From the NCBI GenBank assembly GCA_900315245.1, contig OMYJ01000001.1:1-64000 (forward strand): a stretch of 64,000 bases of DNA, read 5' to 3'. The notes below the pieces were generated by a model that saw only the letters and a list, made by a program, of their open reading frames with translations, ran no database searches and was not told the DNA's origin. Position 1 is the stretch's first letter, and every line of letters starts with the position of its first letter. This stretch comes from an uncultured Bacteroidales bacterium (GTDB lineage: Bacteria > Bacteroidota > Bacteroidia > Bacteroidales > WCHB1-69). Below are positions 17,431 to 26,761 of this stretch, in pieces. Made by a program: the position numbers and the translations under genes.

Positions 17431-18081
17431 ATGAAACTCATCGTTTTTGACCTCGACGGCACATTGCTCAATTCGTTGGAAGACCTGGCGGATTCGGCCA
17501 ACTGGGTGTTGGAGCAGCACGGATTTCCGACACACCCTGTGGATGCTTACCGTTATTTCGTGGGCGACGGCGTCCGCAAGCTCATTGAGCGCATTCTTCC
17601 ACAAGACGAGCGCACCGAAGAAAGAATTGAGCAATGCCGACAGGAATTCGTGGTTTATTACAAAGTCCACATGGAGGATAAAACATCTGTATATGAAGGA
17701 ATTACAGAGTTGCTTGCCGCGTTGAAAAAACGTGGGCTGAAGATTGCCGTGGCCACGAACAAGGTGCATATTGCCGTGAAACCGCTGATGGAGAAATATT
17801 TTCCCGGAATCCAATTTGATTCGATGATCGGGCAACGCGAAGGTGTTCCCGTGAAGCCTGCCCCACAAATCATGTACGACATTCTGAAAGAGACTGGCTG
17901 CGAGCCGTCGGAGGCTTTGCACGTGGGCGACACCGCCACGGATATGCAACTCGCGCACAACGCAGGAATTGTCCCCGTAGGCGTATTATGGGGCTATCGC
18001 CCTTTGGAAGAGCTACAGGGAGCCGGTGCCCGATATATCATTGAACACCCTCTTGAGTTGTTGGAAATTGTTGACCATTAA
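17431..18081 (+). CDS. gph: HAD family phosphatase, phosphoglycolate phosphatase type
   Basis: This 216-residue HAD hydrolase has motif I VFDLDGTLLNS (nucleophile Asp), motif II VATNK, a lysine in VKPAPQ and motif IV HVGDTATDMQLA. The helical cap between motifs I and II is type C1, as in phosphoglycolate phosphatase and pyrophosphatase PpaX. The exact substrate cannot be read from sequence. It is convergent with ispF, with a heptamer array between them. Confidence 0.82.
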   Translation: MKLIVFDLDGTLLNSLEDLADSANWVLEQHGFPTHPVDAYRYFVGDGVRKLIERILPQDERTEERIEQCRQEFVVYYKVHMEDKTSVYEGITELLAALKKRGLKIAVATNKVHIAVKPLMEKYFPGIQFDSMIGQREGVPVKPAPQIMYDILKETGCEPSEALHVGDTATDMQLAHNAGIVPVGVLWGYRPLEELQGAGARYIIEHPLELLEIVDH

Positions 18082-18096
18082 CTATTGGCTTTCGGA

Positions 18097-18127
18097 CACT
18101 AACTGCTAACTACTAACTGCTAACTAT
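18097..18127. repeat. Heptamer array (unit CTAACTG/CTAACTA) covering the ispF stop codon
   Basis: About four 7-base units, alternating CTAACTG and CTAACTA. The ispF stop (18124-18126) is inside the last unit. Confidence 0.7.
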
Positions 18128-18603
18128 CGGACAAGGCTCACCGCCGCCACCGCTGCGATTCCTTCCCCTGCACCTGTGAAGCCCATCTTCTCATTGGTTT
18201 TGGCCTTCACCGCCACCCGATCAGACTCAACCCCCAGCAACCCCGAAAGCTTGTTGACAATAGCGTCAATATGCGGTTTCATTTTGGGCTTTTCCAAAAC
18301 GAGCGTACAGTCCAAATTGTTGACATGCCAGCCTTTTTCCGAGACCAGCTCTACCACTTTGGTCAGTAGTTTGGTGCTGTCCACATTTTTCCAAGCGGGG
18401 TCGTTGTCGGGGAAATAGGTGCCGATGTCTTTAAGGCCGGCGGCACCCAACAGAGCATCACACACAGCGTGGAGCAGCACATCGCCATCGGAATGGGCGG
18501 CCAATCCTAATTCGTATGGAATGACAATGCCCCCAATGACCAAGGGTCTTTCGGGGGCAAATCTATGGGAATCGTAGCCGAAGCCTACACGAAAATCAGT
18601 CAT
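18124..18603 (-). CDS. ispF: 2-C-methyl-D-erythritol 2,4-cyclodiphosphate synthase IspF
   Basis: This enzyme of the MEP pathway of isoprenoid synthesis converts CDP-ME 2-phosphate to MEcPP. It has 159 residues, the usual length. GYDSHRF holds metal ligands, HSDGDVLLHAVCDALLGAAG is the family signature, and the C-terminal KAKTNEKMGFTGAGEGIAA is typical. It lies 20 bases downstream of porV on the same strand. Confidence 0.95.
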   Translation of the reverse strand: MTDFRVGFGYDSHRFAPERPLVIGGIVIPYELGLAAHSDGDVLLHAVCDALLGAAGLKDIGTYFPDNDPAWKNVDSTKLLTKVVELVSEKGWHVNNLDCTLVLEKPKMKPHIDAIVNKLSGLLGVESDRVAVKAKTNEKMGFTGAGEGIAAVAAVSLVR

Positions 18604-18623
18604 ATTGTTCTCGTTTGATTCAA

Positions 18624-19862
18624 TTATCTCAACCGACCTTGCTGTTTCAGCTCATTTTTGTTGGCAGAAACAAAATCAAAGTTCAGCGTGAAACGAAGCG
18701 TATTTGCCAGCGGGTGATACTGTTTGGTGGCAACCAGATAAGAGACATCGATACCGAAGACACTGTACTTGATACCGGCACCTACAGAGAGGAACTGGCG
18801 GTTGCCTTTATACTGGCTCTCGTGGAAATAACCGAGACGCACAAAGAACAGGTTGCGGTAACTGTATTCCGCACCCAACGCCCAAATAACCTCTCTCATT
18901 TCTTCTTTGAAACCGCCCGGAGCGTCATAGAAAGATTGTATCATACCCATCGGCACGGAAACATCGGGATTTTTACCATAGGCAATCACGGGGTCGCCAC
19001 CTTCATAAATGATTCTTCCCATTGAGTCAGTAGCATAAATAGGATTTGAAGGGACCAACAATTTGTTAATTTCCCCATTGATAGACAACTTGTTATAACC
19101 ATCAAAATCCATCTCATAACCGAGACCGAGTTTGAGGTTCGTGGGCAGAAAGTCACGACGCAACGTTCCTGAAGAATAAGACATCTTGTTGCCCATATTG
19201 GAGATGCACAGTCCTGCACGCAAGGTGCTGTTATTCATACCTCTGGCATCAAAATCCTGTTCGTAGAACAACGAAAGGTCAGCAGCGCCTGCCAAACCTG
19301 CTTTAGTTTCCTCACCGCCCACAAACTGGCCTGCTGTTAAGTTTGAATATATGAAACGCGGTGTGATAGCCAATGACAACTGATCTATCAGCTTACGGGA
19401 ATACGTGAAATCAATGGCGAATTCATTGGGATTCTGATTACTGATAAACTCGCCATACTCATCCATAAAAGAAATCTCACCCAATGAGAAATAACGCAGA
19501 GACGCCCCTATGGCATCCATATCTGTAATTCTCCAATATCCAGCAAGATATGCCAAATTAACATCATTGACCAAATTTCTCAACCAAGGGCTATAGGAAA
19601 TGCCGAATCCGAACTTGTTCTCATTGAACACATACTTGGCAGGATTATAGCTTTGCGAATTGGCATCCGCAGATGTGGCGCATCCGATATCACCCATGGA
19701 ACCCGCACGGGAATCTGGGGCAATGGTCAGGAACGGAACAGCCGTTGTGATTGCATTAAGGGTTTGACCAAGGGGATTATGCCCGTTTCCACCATTTTGG
19801 GCTTTAGTTTGCATTGTGGTCAAAAGTAGAATTAAAGACAAAACAGATACTGCTTTTTTCAT
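18624..19862 (-). CDS. porV: T9SS outer membrane protein PorV (LptO)
   Basis: PorV is an outer-membrane beta-barrel of the FadL type that shuttles T9SS cargo from the translocon to the PorU attachment complex. The 412-residue protein has a signal peptide (ending TKAQ), the typical AVPFLTIAPDSRAGSMGD segment near residues 43-60, and amphipathic strands to the C-terminus. It is downstream of porU on the same strand, as in Porphyromonas gingivalis, but separated by about 200 bases that include a short palindrome (19933-19952). Confidence 0.92.
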   Translation of the reverse strand: MKKAVSVLSLILLLTTMQTKAQNGGNGHNPLGQTLNAITTAVPFLTIAPDSRAGSMGDIGCATSADANSQSYNPAKYVFNENKFGFGISYSPWLRNLVNDVNLAYLAGYWRITDMDAIGASLRYFSLGEISFMDEYGEFISNQNPNEFAIDFTYSRKLIDQLSLAITPRFIYSNLTAGQFVGGEETKAGLAGAADLSLFYEQDFDARGMNNSTLRAGLCISNMGNKMSYSSGTLRRDFLPTNLKLGLGYEMDFDGYNKLSINGEINKLLVPSNPIYATDSMGRIIYEGGDPVIAYGKNPDVSVPMGMIQSFYDAPGGFKEEMREVIWALGAEYSYRNLFFVRLGYFHESQYKGNRQFLSVGAGIKYSVFGIDVSYLVATKQYHPLANTLRFTLNFDFVSANKNELKQQGRLR

Positions 19863-20063
19863 TACTTGATTATTTTTTAGTATTACGGTTTTTATTCTAT
19901 ATTTAATTTCAAAAAAATCTCTAACGGCTTTTTCGTAATTTTATTATTACGAATTGCCAAAAAAAAAGTTTCAAACAAAAAAACAAAATGAAACAGATTG
20001 TTTTACAACATATTAAGGTCTATCACTCCTTTATTATTTCGTCGTTTTATCGCCTCATAGCCA

Positions 20064-23000
20064 TTACAGTTTCACCAATTTTTCTATCACTTCAGCGGTT
20101 TGTCCTTCCTGGTTTTTCACCCGAAGGCGATACAAATAGGTGCCTTTCGCCAATTTATCCCCATAATCATCCAAGCCATCCCACGAAATGGCACGGCAAC
20201 GGTTGCCATCCATATATTGAGAGTCATATATCGTTTTCACCAATTTTCCGGAAACAGTGAAAATCTGAACCTGAATATCGAAAGTTCCTCCCGCTTGATT
20301 ATGCTCGAAATAGAAATCGGTGTGGGTGGTGAAAGGATTCGGATAGTTCAACACATGACTCAGTTCGAACTTCTCTTCGCTCATCACCTTAAATGTAAGC
20401 TCTTGTTCTGCACTGTTGTTGTTGACGTCCCAAGCGCGGACAGTGACGGTGTGATCGCCTGGTTCCAAATCCTGCAGACGATACCTGACAATTCCCCTGT
20501 TAAAACTATCCTTTTCTGTCTGATAATAATCGTTCAGCACAATTTTAGATCCCGTGGCAGGGTCCAGCACCCCCGTCAAATCGTGACCGATGCCATTTCC
20601 GGTAGTATTCACTCCGAAATTGTCCGATATTTTGGCAATCAGCACCGGATTCGGCCCGGTAATACCACCGTTGACGAATTTCTCGTCATTTAAAAACAAC
20701 TCTATCACCGGACTCTCTTTATCCTCAATACCCGTAGTGTCCACACCTCCGATGACAAAGTCCGTGAACGCTCCAGCCGCATCGTCATTCGTGCTCCGGG
20801 CGTAATAGCTTATCTTTCCATTCCCGTAACTATAGTCAATATCCTTGGGAACATAGAACGAAAATTGGAAACGCCCATCCTTGACCGTCACATTCCCCTT
20901 GAAAAGCACGCTCTTCTGAATGTCAAATTCAAAAGGATCAATTTTGGGATTCGGGTCATTGAGCAAGGTCTGCGTGTGTACCTTCTTGTCATAAACTAAC
21001 GGGAAAACAGTTCCGTTAAAATTTGTCATAGGTTGCAAATCGCTGTCCGTCACATGTCCGCTGACCGTCACCATCGATAACGCCCTGACCGTGTCGTTAG
21101 AGGACCCTAACCCCACAGCGTGATGGTTAACGGAATCGGTGACTATATTGTATGTAGGAATCGCCAGCTTGATGGACGGGTCGCCGATATAGACAAACAT
21201 TTCCAGATTCTTTCTGGGGAAGTATCTGTTCTTCGCCTTGCGCTCAATATCGCTGACAGAATAGTACTGGCCAGTTTTGTCTTTCGAAAACATCAGATTG
21301 AATATGTATTCGCCATAGTTATTGTTCGGCAGCGACCATGCCTCGCGAGTGGCTGCAATGACTGAGAAAGCACCCCCGTTGGGATGAAAGAAAATCAGAT
21401 CGGCAGGCGACAAGGTAACCCGGTCATAATAGGCGAACGTGCAGGAGAGTGACAGTAACGCCGTAAGGTTGAACTTGTTAGTCCAATCGTTAATGTCGGA
21501 GTTTTCGAGCACGCGCTCCGCTGCCCATCCATCCTTACCACTATGACCGATATAGGTGTAGAACAAAGCCCCCCTGTTCATTCGGCTGTTAATATCCGCA
21601 GCGGCTGCAGGATAACGTTGTCCGCCTGCATTGGAAACCTGTTGATAGGCATCCAGATATATCTTGTCGAAATTAATATTTGGATTGGCTGTATCCACGA
21701 TTTTGGTGAACAAGTCCGCATGAGACACGAAATCGTTGCTCTCCTCATCGTCAGCCACAAACGCCATCACATTGCGCCAGTCCCCGAAATTGGAGATCTG
21801 CACGGAATTTTCGTCCACCAGATTCCGTTTCTCCGTATAACGAATGCTTTTATCCACTGCTGTAACCGCTTGTGCATTAGTCGTGCATGGGAATCTGCCG
21901 ATAGCCAAGTCGAATAACCCGTAACCATCTTGCCCTTCATCGTCGTCCAAAAGTCCCAACACATCATCGTTGGTATGTTGGCGAGTATCAGAAAGATAGA
22001 AATACGTAGGGTTATTCAGATGGGAATATTCAGTATTGTACTGATAATTGGGAACGAAGATGCTTGTCCCCTGCTCTCTTCCCCGAAAATCATAGCTTGG
22101 ACGTCCAAAAAGCAGGAGATATTTCGGATATTCTTTGCCAGTTTTGTCGTAAATCATCTTCATGTAGTCCCTTATGGCCATCGGATCTTGCGAACCGCTC
22201 GAAAACTCGTTGTACACCTGCTGCACGGTGACCACTTTCACCTTCAAGCCGTTATTCTCAGCACGATAATCGGCTAACCTATTGGCTTGCGCCATGAAAT
22301 CAGGATGCGTGACAATCACCATATCCACTGCGTCCGTGGCGTGCAGATTCTGGTTGGGAACAGAAGAAAGCGGCGTCACAGACTTGTAATTAGAACCGTC
22401 AAAGACAATGAACTCCCGCAACACGTCCGTGGGAGACTTGAAAGACGCGCCTTGCCCGTCCGCAGTCAAGGCGATGCGCACCGTTCGGGCCGGATCCGTG
22501 ACATCCCACAGCGATGCGGAGGCGGCCACCCCTGCAATGTTGAATTTAGCGATATTGCCACTGCCTACCGTTGAAAGGTTACGGAAACATGTCTGTCCGT
22601 CCCTCAATGCCAGGGAACAGGGGATCTCTACCTCAAACCAATCTAAATATGCCGCAGATGAGGTAGTTGGCTTATTGTAAGTCAAAGTGACGTTCAAATC
22701 CTTTGACGAAGTATTCAAGGTCAGATCACTTGTTCTGATGCAGACAATGACACCGCTTGCCGGTCCCATGATGGCATTGCCGATGTTGTTCTGATTGACC
22801 ATAATTTGGAAGACAGAGGATGTTGATGCGGAAGAAGCTCCGCGGACGGAAATACGCCCAGACCCTACGGGTGTCCCAGGAAGTCGCATCGTGTAACTGT
22901 GAGTAAGCGTGGCATCAAAACGGTCTCCAAACCAGGACTTTCCCGATTCACACAGGTTAATCACATCCTTTTCATAGAAGTCGAAAAATTGGAAATCCTG

Positions 23001-23933
23001 AACTGTAATATTCTCTGCAAGCTGTTCATTGTCAACTGTTTGAATCCGTTTTTTTTCACCGACGCCTATGGTTGGCGTGATAAAATAGACAGAAACGTCC
23101 GAGTATATATTATATGAATGAGTGAACCTGTGTTTGGCTGTGTCATACGAGATGCCGTGCGGTGACTCCCCATAAAACAGGAAATAGTCAGCGTTGTCGA
23201 AAGAGCCGTCGCCACCGTCCGAAATCTGAATCGGAATCTCACGGAGATCGTCGATACGTTCAACAGCATTCGATTCGGGCAGCATTCTGCCGCTGTTCCC
23301 GAAAAGTGCCAGCTGCGATGAGGCCACCGGGATAGACAACCCCATTGCTGCCAGATCCCGTCCAGTCACTTTATAGACACCGGTTTCTGACAAGGAGAAG
23401 CTGTACCACTGCCCCGAAGCCAGAACTGACTGATTAGCATGTCCACGCACCCCTTTGGTTTCGGCCATTTTCTTCCCAGTAATTTCCAAAGTGACAGAGA
23501 GCAACTTCTGGTAATGACCTTCAGAGGTCATCACGATGGGTATAAAGGTGAGCAACGCGAAAATCTCTTTCCTGTCATAAGCGGACACCACTTGGTAGTC
23601 AACATTGCTCTGCCGAAACCCGGAAGGCACCAGCCTGCACTCCTCTGCACTCATGTCCGCGAACTCCCGGTCGATGACTTTGACCTCGTATTCGGAAAAA
23701 AAGTTATCAACAGGAATGGCCTCATAAATAGATGGCAACTCGGGGTAGTCACGTCCGAAAACGGCATTTTCAAAATAGAGAAACTTCTCCGAAATGCCAT
23801 TTTCGAAGGTATAAGACTGGGGTTCCCGCCATGTGAAAGTATATTTTTTTTTGATTGTTTGAGACTGACAATCAGATAGTTGTATAAAAATAACAATAAA
23901 AAACAAAAGTCGTACCCAAGAATATTGTCTCAT
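20064..23933 (-). CDS. porU: Type IX secretion system sortase PorU
   Basis: This 1289-residue C25-family (gingipain-like) enzyme removes the C-terminal signal of T9SS cargo on the cell surface and links the cargo to A-LPS. It has a signal peptide, a central C25 domain with His797 in YIGHSGKDGW and Cys831 in LSLSCTFAYYD, a 34-residue spacing like that of gingipains, and several beta domains after it. The last 90 residues form a FlgD-like C-terminal domain (NYPNPF, GTYLYRLRV), consistent with PorU carrying a domain of the cargo type. It is upstream of porV and divergent from porP. Confidence 0.93.
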   Translation of the reverse strand: MRQYSWVRLLFFIVIFIQLSDCQSQTIKKKYTFTWREPQSYTFENGISEKFLYFENAVFGRDYPELPSIYEAIPVDNFFSEYEVKVIDREFADMSAEECRLVPSGFRQSNVDYQVVSAYDRKEIFALLTFIPIVMTSEGHYQKLLSVTLEITGKKMAETKGVRGHANQSVLASGQWYSFSLSETGVYKVTGRDLAAMGLSIPVASSQLALFGNSGRMLPESNAVERIDDLREIPIQISDGGDGSFDNADYFLFYGESPHGISYDTAKHRFTHSYNIYSDVSVYFITPTIGVGEKKRIQTVDNEQLAENITVQDFQFFDFYEKDVINLCESGKSWFGDRFDATLTHSYTMRLPGTPVGSGRISVRGASSASTSSVFQIMVNQNNIGNAIMGPASGVIVCIRTSDLTLNTSSKDLNVTLTYNKPTTSSAAYLDWFEVEIPCSLALRDGQTCFRNLSTVGSGNIAKFNIAGVAASASLWDVTDPARTVRIALTADGQGASFKSPTDVLREFIVFDGSNYKSVTPLSSVPNQNLHATDAVDMVIVTHPDFMAQANRLADYRAENNGLKVKVVTVQQVYNEFSSGSQDPMAIRDYMKMIYDKTGKEYPKYLLLFGRPSYDFRGREQGTSIFVPNYQYNTEYSHLNNPTYFYLSDTRQHTNDDVLGLLDDDEGQDGYGLFDLAIGRFPCTTNAQAVTAVDKSIRYTEKRNLVDENSVQISNFGDWRNVMAFVADDEESNDFVSHADLFTKIVDTANPNINFDKIYLDAYQQVSNAGGQRYPAAAADINSRMNRGALFYTYIGHSGKDGWAAERVLENSDINDWTNKFNLTALLSLSCTFAYYDRVTLSPADLIFFHPNGGAFSVIAATREAWSLPNNNYGEYIFNLMFSKDKTGQYYSVSDIERKAKNRYFPRKNLEMFVYIGDPSIKLAIPTYNIVTDSVNHHAVGLGSSNDTVRALSMVTVSGHVTDSDLQPMTNFNGTVFPLVYDKKVHTQTLLNDPNPKIDPFEFDIQKSVLFKGNVTVKDGRFQFSFYVPKDIDYSYGNGKISYYARSTNDDAAGAFTDFVIGGVDTTGIEDKESPVIELFLNDEKFVNGGITGPNPVLIAKISDNFGVNTTGNGIGHDLTGVLDPATGSKIVLNDYYQTEKDSFNRGIVRYRLQDLEPGDHTVTVRAWDVNNNSAEQELTFKVMSEEKFELSHVLNYPNPFTTHTDFYFEHNQAGGTFDIQVQIFTVSGKLVKTIYDSQYMDGNRCRAISWDGLDDYGDKLAKGTYLYRLRVKNQEGQTAEVIEKLVKL

Positions 23934-24033
23934 TTTTCGTTTATTTGATAAGAAAGCTTATAATTTTCTAAACGAAACTGCGTTAAAAATATTACAGAAA
24001 AATTGTAACAAATCAGAAGTTAAAAGCGTTAAT

Positions 24034-24049
24034 TATTTTTGTATTTTTG
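24034..24049 (+). promoter_or_regulatory. Tandem -7 boxes for porP-porK
   Basis: TATTTTTG occurs twice in a row (24034-24041 and 24042-24049), 20 bases upstream of the porP ATG. The same doubled arrangement precedes lspA. Confidence 0.55.
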
Positions 24050-24069
24050 CCCGCTTAATAGTATATGAT

Positions 24070-25149
24070 ATGAAAAGACGAATTATTGTCATAATGACCG
24101 TTATACTTGCGTTGACAGGATTGCGAATTCAGGCCCAAGACGCTATGTTTTCGCAATACTATGCCAACCCATTGTATTTGAATCCGGCCTTTGCGGGAAC
24201 AAATGTCTGTCCACGCCTTGCATTCCATTTCCGCGACCAATGGCCGTCAATGCCTGGTACATTCATGACATACACCGCTTCCTTTGATGAACACTTCGAC
24301 AAAATCTCCGGTGGTGTAGGAGTGCTGTTGTTCGGCGACCGTGCTGGCGAAGGCGGCATCATCAACACGTACACAGCCAGTGCCATGTATTCCTTCAAAT
24401 TGAAGGTGACCAAGAATTTCAACATGCGCTTTGCACTGCAAGCAACCTACGAGAACCGAGGCCTCAACTGGGATGAACTGACGTTCCCCGACATGATTGA
24501 CCCAAAATACGGCTTTATCTATCAGACTTCCGAGCTACCAGGAAAACTCAACATTTCCTCTTTTGATATGTCTGCCGGTTTCCTCGGCTACACACCACAT
24601 CTCTATTTCGGTGTCGCAGCCCATCATATTGTCCCTATCCACAACGTTTCGGGATTTCTTTCCAACGGTTTGGAAAGCCCCTACGACTACCGTCCTGTTA
24701 AATGGACCGCCCACGTCGGTGGATATTTCGACCTGAAACGCAAAAGTAAAAAAGAGACCTCTTTCGGCGACATCTCCATCAGTCCGAATTTCATCTACCA
24801 ACACCAACAACATTTCAACTATTTCAGCGAAGGATGCTATTTTAATTTCTACCCGTTCACAGTGGGCTTATGGCTCCGTCACGGTTTGACCCTCAAAGGC
24901 GATGTTTGGTCTGGCTTTGACTCCCAAGGAAACCCCATCACCGAAAGAATCTCTTACCACAACATGGACGCTTTTATAGTGATGTTCGGTGTGGAATATG
25001 AGTGGTTCAAAGCGGCTTACTCCTACGATGCCACCATCAGCAAACTGGCCAACTACTCCGGCGGCTCCCACGAGGTTTCCCTCCAATTCCTTCTCCCTTG
25101 TCCCAACAAGCGTAAAGCAATTAAAGACCTCCGTTGCCCGTCATTCTAA
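24070..25149 (+). CDS. porP: T9SS protein PorP/SprF family
   Basis: This 359-residue outer-membrane beta-barrel has a signal peptide (ending IQAQ) and the family start DAMFSQYYANPLYLNPAFAG. PorP is part of the T9SS and is thought to connect the PorK/PorN ring to the outer membrane. It is followed after 49 bases by porK, so the two are one transcript. Confidence 0.92.
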   Translation: MKRRIIVIMTVILALTGLRIQAQDAMFSQYYANPLYLNPAFAGTNVCPRLAFHFRDQWPSMPGTFMTYTASFDEHFDKISGGVGVLLFGDRAGEGGIINTYTASAMYSFKLKVTKNFNMRFALQATYENRGLNWDELTFPDMIDPKYGFIYQTSELPGKLNISSFDMSAGFLGYTPHLYFGVAAHHIVPIHNVSGFLSNGLESPYDYRPVKWTAHVGGYFDLKRKSKKETSFGDISISPNFIYQHQQHFNYFSEGCYFNFYPFTVGLWLRHGLTLKGDVWSGFDSQGNPITERISYHNMDAFIVMFGVEYEWFKAAYSYDATISKLANYSGGSHEVSLQFLLPCPNKRKAIKDLRCPSF

Positions 25150-25198
25150 TTAATCACATAACATCATTCATTATCAAAAAAGAAAAATCATTCAAACA

Positions 25199-26695
25199 AT
25201 GAATACAGCAAAAAAATTATTAGGATTGTTTACCGTAGCAGCTCTGCTGTTAGGAATGTCTTCTTGTAAGAAGGAGAAATCCGCCACCACCGGTTGGAAC
25301 TACAACGATGCCAAGAACGGCGGCTTCGAAGTGGCACCTTTTGAAGAGCAAGCCACCGGTCCCGGCCTTGTCTTCATCGAAGGCGGCTCCTTCGTGATGG
25401 GCCAGATGGAAGAGGATGTCATGAAAGACTGGAACAACACCCCGCGCCGCGTTTCCGTCGCCTCTTTCTATATGGACGAGTGCGAGATAGCTAACGTTGA
25501 CTATCTCGAATACCTCTACTGGCTGGAACGCGTTTTCATCCCGCAGGATTTGAAGGTGGTTTATGACAACGCCGTCCCCGATGAGGCTGTATGGCGTGAC
25601 CGTTTGGGCTATAACGAGCCGCAAGTGGAATATTACTTCCGCCACCCCGCTTTCAGATTCTACCCTGTAGTAGGTGTCAACTGGCTGCAGGCCACCAACT
25701 ATGCCGCTTGGCGTACCGACCGTGTCAACGAACAGATCCTGGTTGACCGCGGCTACATTGAATTTGCGGAAACCCCTTCCGCTGAAGGTTATTTCAACAC
25801 CGACGCCTATCTGACTTACGAGTCTTACGAGGCTGAAGGACAGAAACGTCTCCGTTACATTTCCAGCGGTGAATACCGCAATGTGAAAATGGAAGACGGT
25901 ATCCTTCTGCCAAAATATCGTCTGCCAACTGAGGCTGAATGGGAATATGCCGCATACGCCACCATCGGTAACACACTGAACGAGCGCGTACTGGAACGCA
26001 AAGTGTATCCTTGGAATGGCCAGCAACTGCGTACTGAAGACAGAAAATACTACGGTGACTATATGACGGATATGCGTCGCGGCCGTGGTGACTACATGGG
26101 CGTCGCCAGCGCTTTGAATGACGGCGGTTTCTATACCAAAGAGGTTAAATCCGACTGGCCGAACGACTTCGGACTCTACCAAATGGGCGGTAACGTTTCC
26201 GAATGGGTCATGGATGTCTATCGTCAAACATCCCACGATGACGTGACTGAATACAACCCGTTCCGTGGTAACTACTTTGAAACAAAGAAATTGTTGGAAG
26301 ACGGTACTGTTGCCGAACGTGACAGCGTTGGTAGAATCCCCATGGTTCCCGTTTCTGACTTCAAGAACGACAGACGCCGCAACTATCGTGCTGCCGATAA
26401 CAAGAACTATCTCGATGGTGACTGGCAGTCTCTCAAGAACATGGATGACTGGAAGAACGCCACCACCAACACGGAAGCCACTGACATTATGTATGCCAAA
26501 ACCACAAATCCCTTCGATTTCTCTCTCGTCAGCGACCAAGCCCGCGTCTATAAGGGCGGTTCATGGAAGGATATCCCTTACTGGTCTTCACCTGGCACCA
26601 GACGTTATTTGGACGAAGACGAATCCACCGACTATATTGGATTCCGTTGCGCAATGGCCCGCGTCGGCAGCCAATCGCAAGGTAAACGCAGATAG
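25199..26695 (+). CDS. porK: T9SS ring lipoprotein PorK/GldK
   Basis: This is a 498-residue lipoprotein (lipobox MSSC near residue 23) with a formylglycine-generating-enzyme-like domain: GLVFIEGGSFVMG, RLPTEAEWEYAA, GNVSEWVMD and GFRCAMA in order. PorK with PorN forms the large periplasmic ring of the T9SS under the outer membrane. In most species porL, porM and porN follow; here a terminator and an unrelated gene follow instead. Confidence 0.92.
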   Translation: MNTAKKLLGLFTVAALLLGMSSCKKEKSATTGWNYNDAKNGGFEVAPFEEQATGPGLVFIEGGSFVMGQMEEDVMKDWNNTPRRVSVASFYMDECEIANVDYLEYLYWLERVFIPQDLKVVYDNAVPDEAVWRDRLGYNEPQVEYYFRHPAFRFYPVVGVNWLQATNYAAWRTDRVNEQILVDRGYIEFAETPSAEGYFNTDAYLTYESYEAEGQKRLRYISSGEYRNVKMEDGILLPKYRLPTEAEWEYAAYATIGNTLNERVLERKVYPWNGQQLRTEDRKYYGDYMTDMRRGRGDYMGVASALNDGGFYTKEVKSDWPNDFGLYQMGGNVSEWVMDVYRQTSHDDVTEYNPFRGNYFETKKLLEDGTVAERDSVGRIPMVPVSDFKNDRRRNYRAADNKNYLDGDWQSLKNMDDWKNATTNTEATDIMYAKTTNPFDFSLVSDQARVYKGGSWKDIPYWSSPGTRRYLDEDESTDYIGFRCAMARVGSQSQGKRR

Positions 26696-26720
26696 TGTTC
26701 ATCAACTCATTATAAAACAT

Positions 26721-26746
26721 GACCTCTTTCCCTTTCGAAAGAGGTC
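26721..26746 (+). terminator. Intrinsic terminator after porK
   Basis: A 9-10 bp stem (GACCTCTTTC with GAAAGAGGTC) with a short loop is followed by AATTTTTA. It lies 25 bases after the porK stop and ends the porP-porK transcript. Confidence 0.75.
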
Positions 26747-26761
26747 AATTTTTATATCATT

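Noticed and set aside
25250-26539. 429-residue open frame on the minus strand inside porK
   Set aside because: It is antisense to a complete PorK with all family motifs, and the product has no recognisable features.
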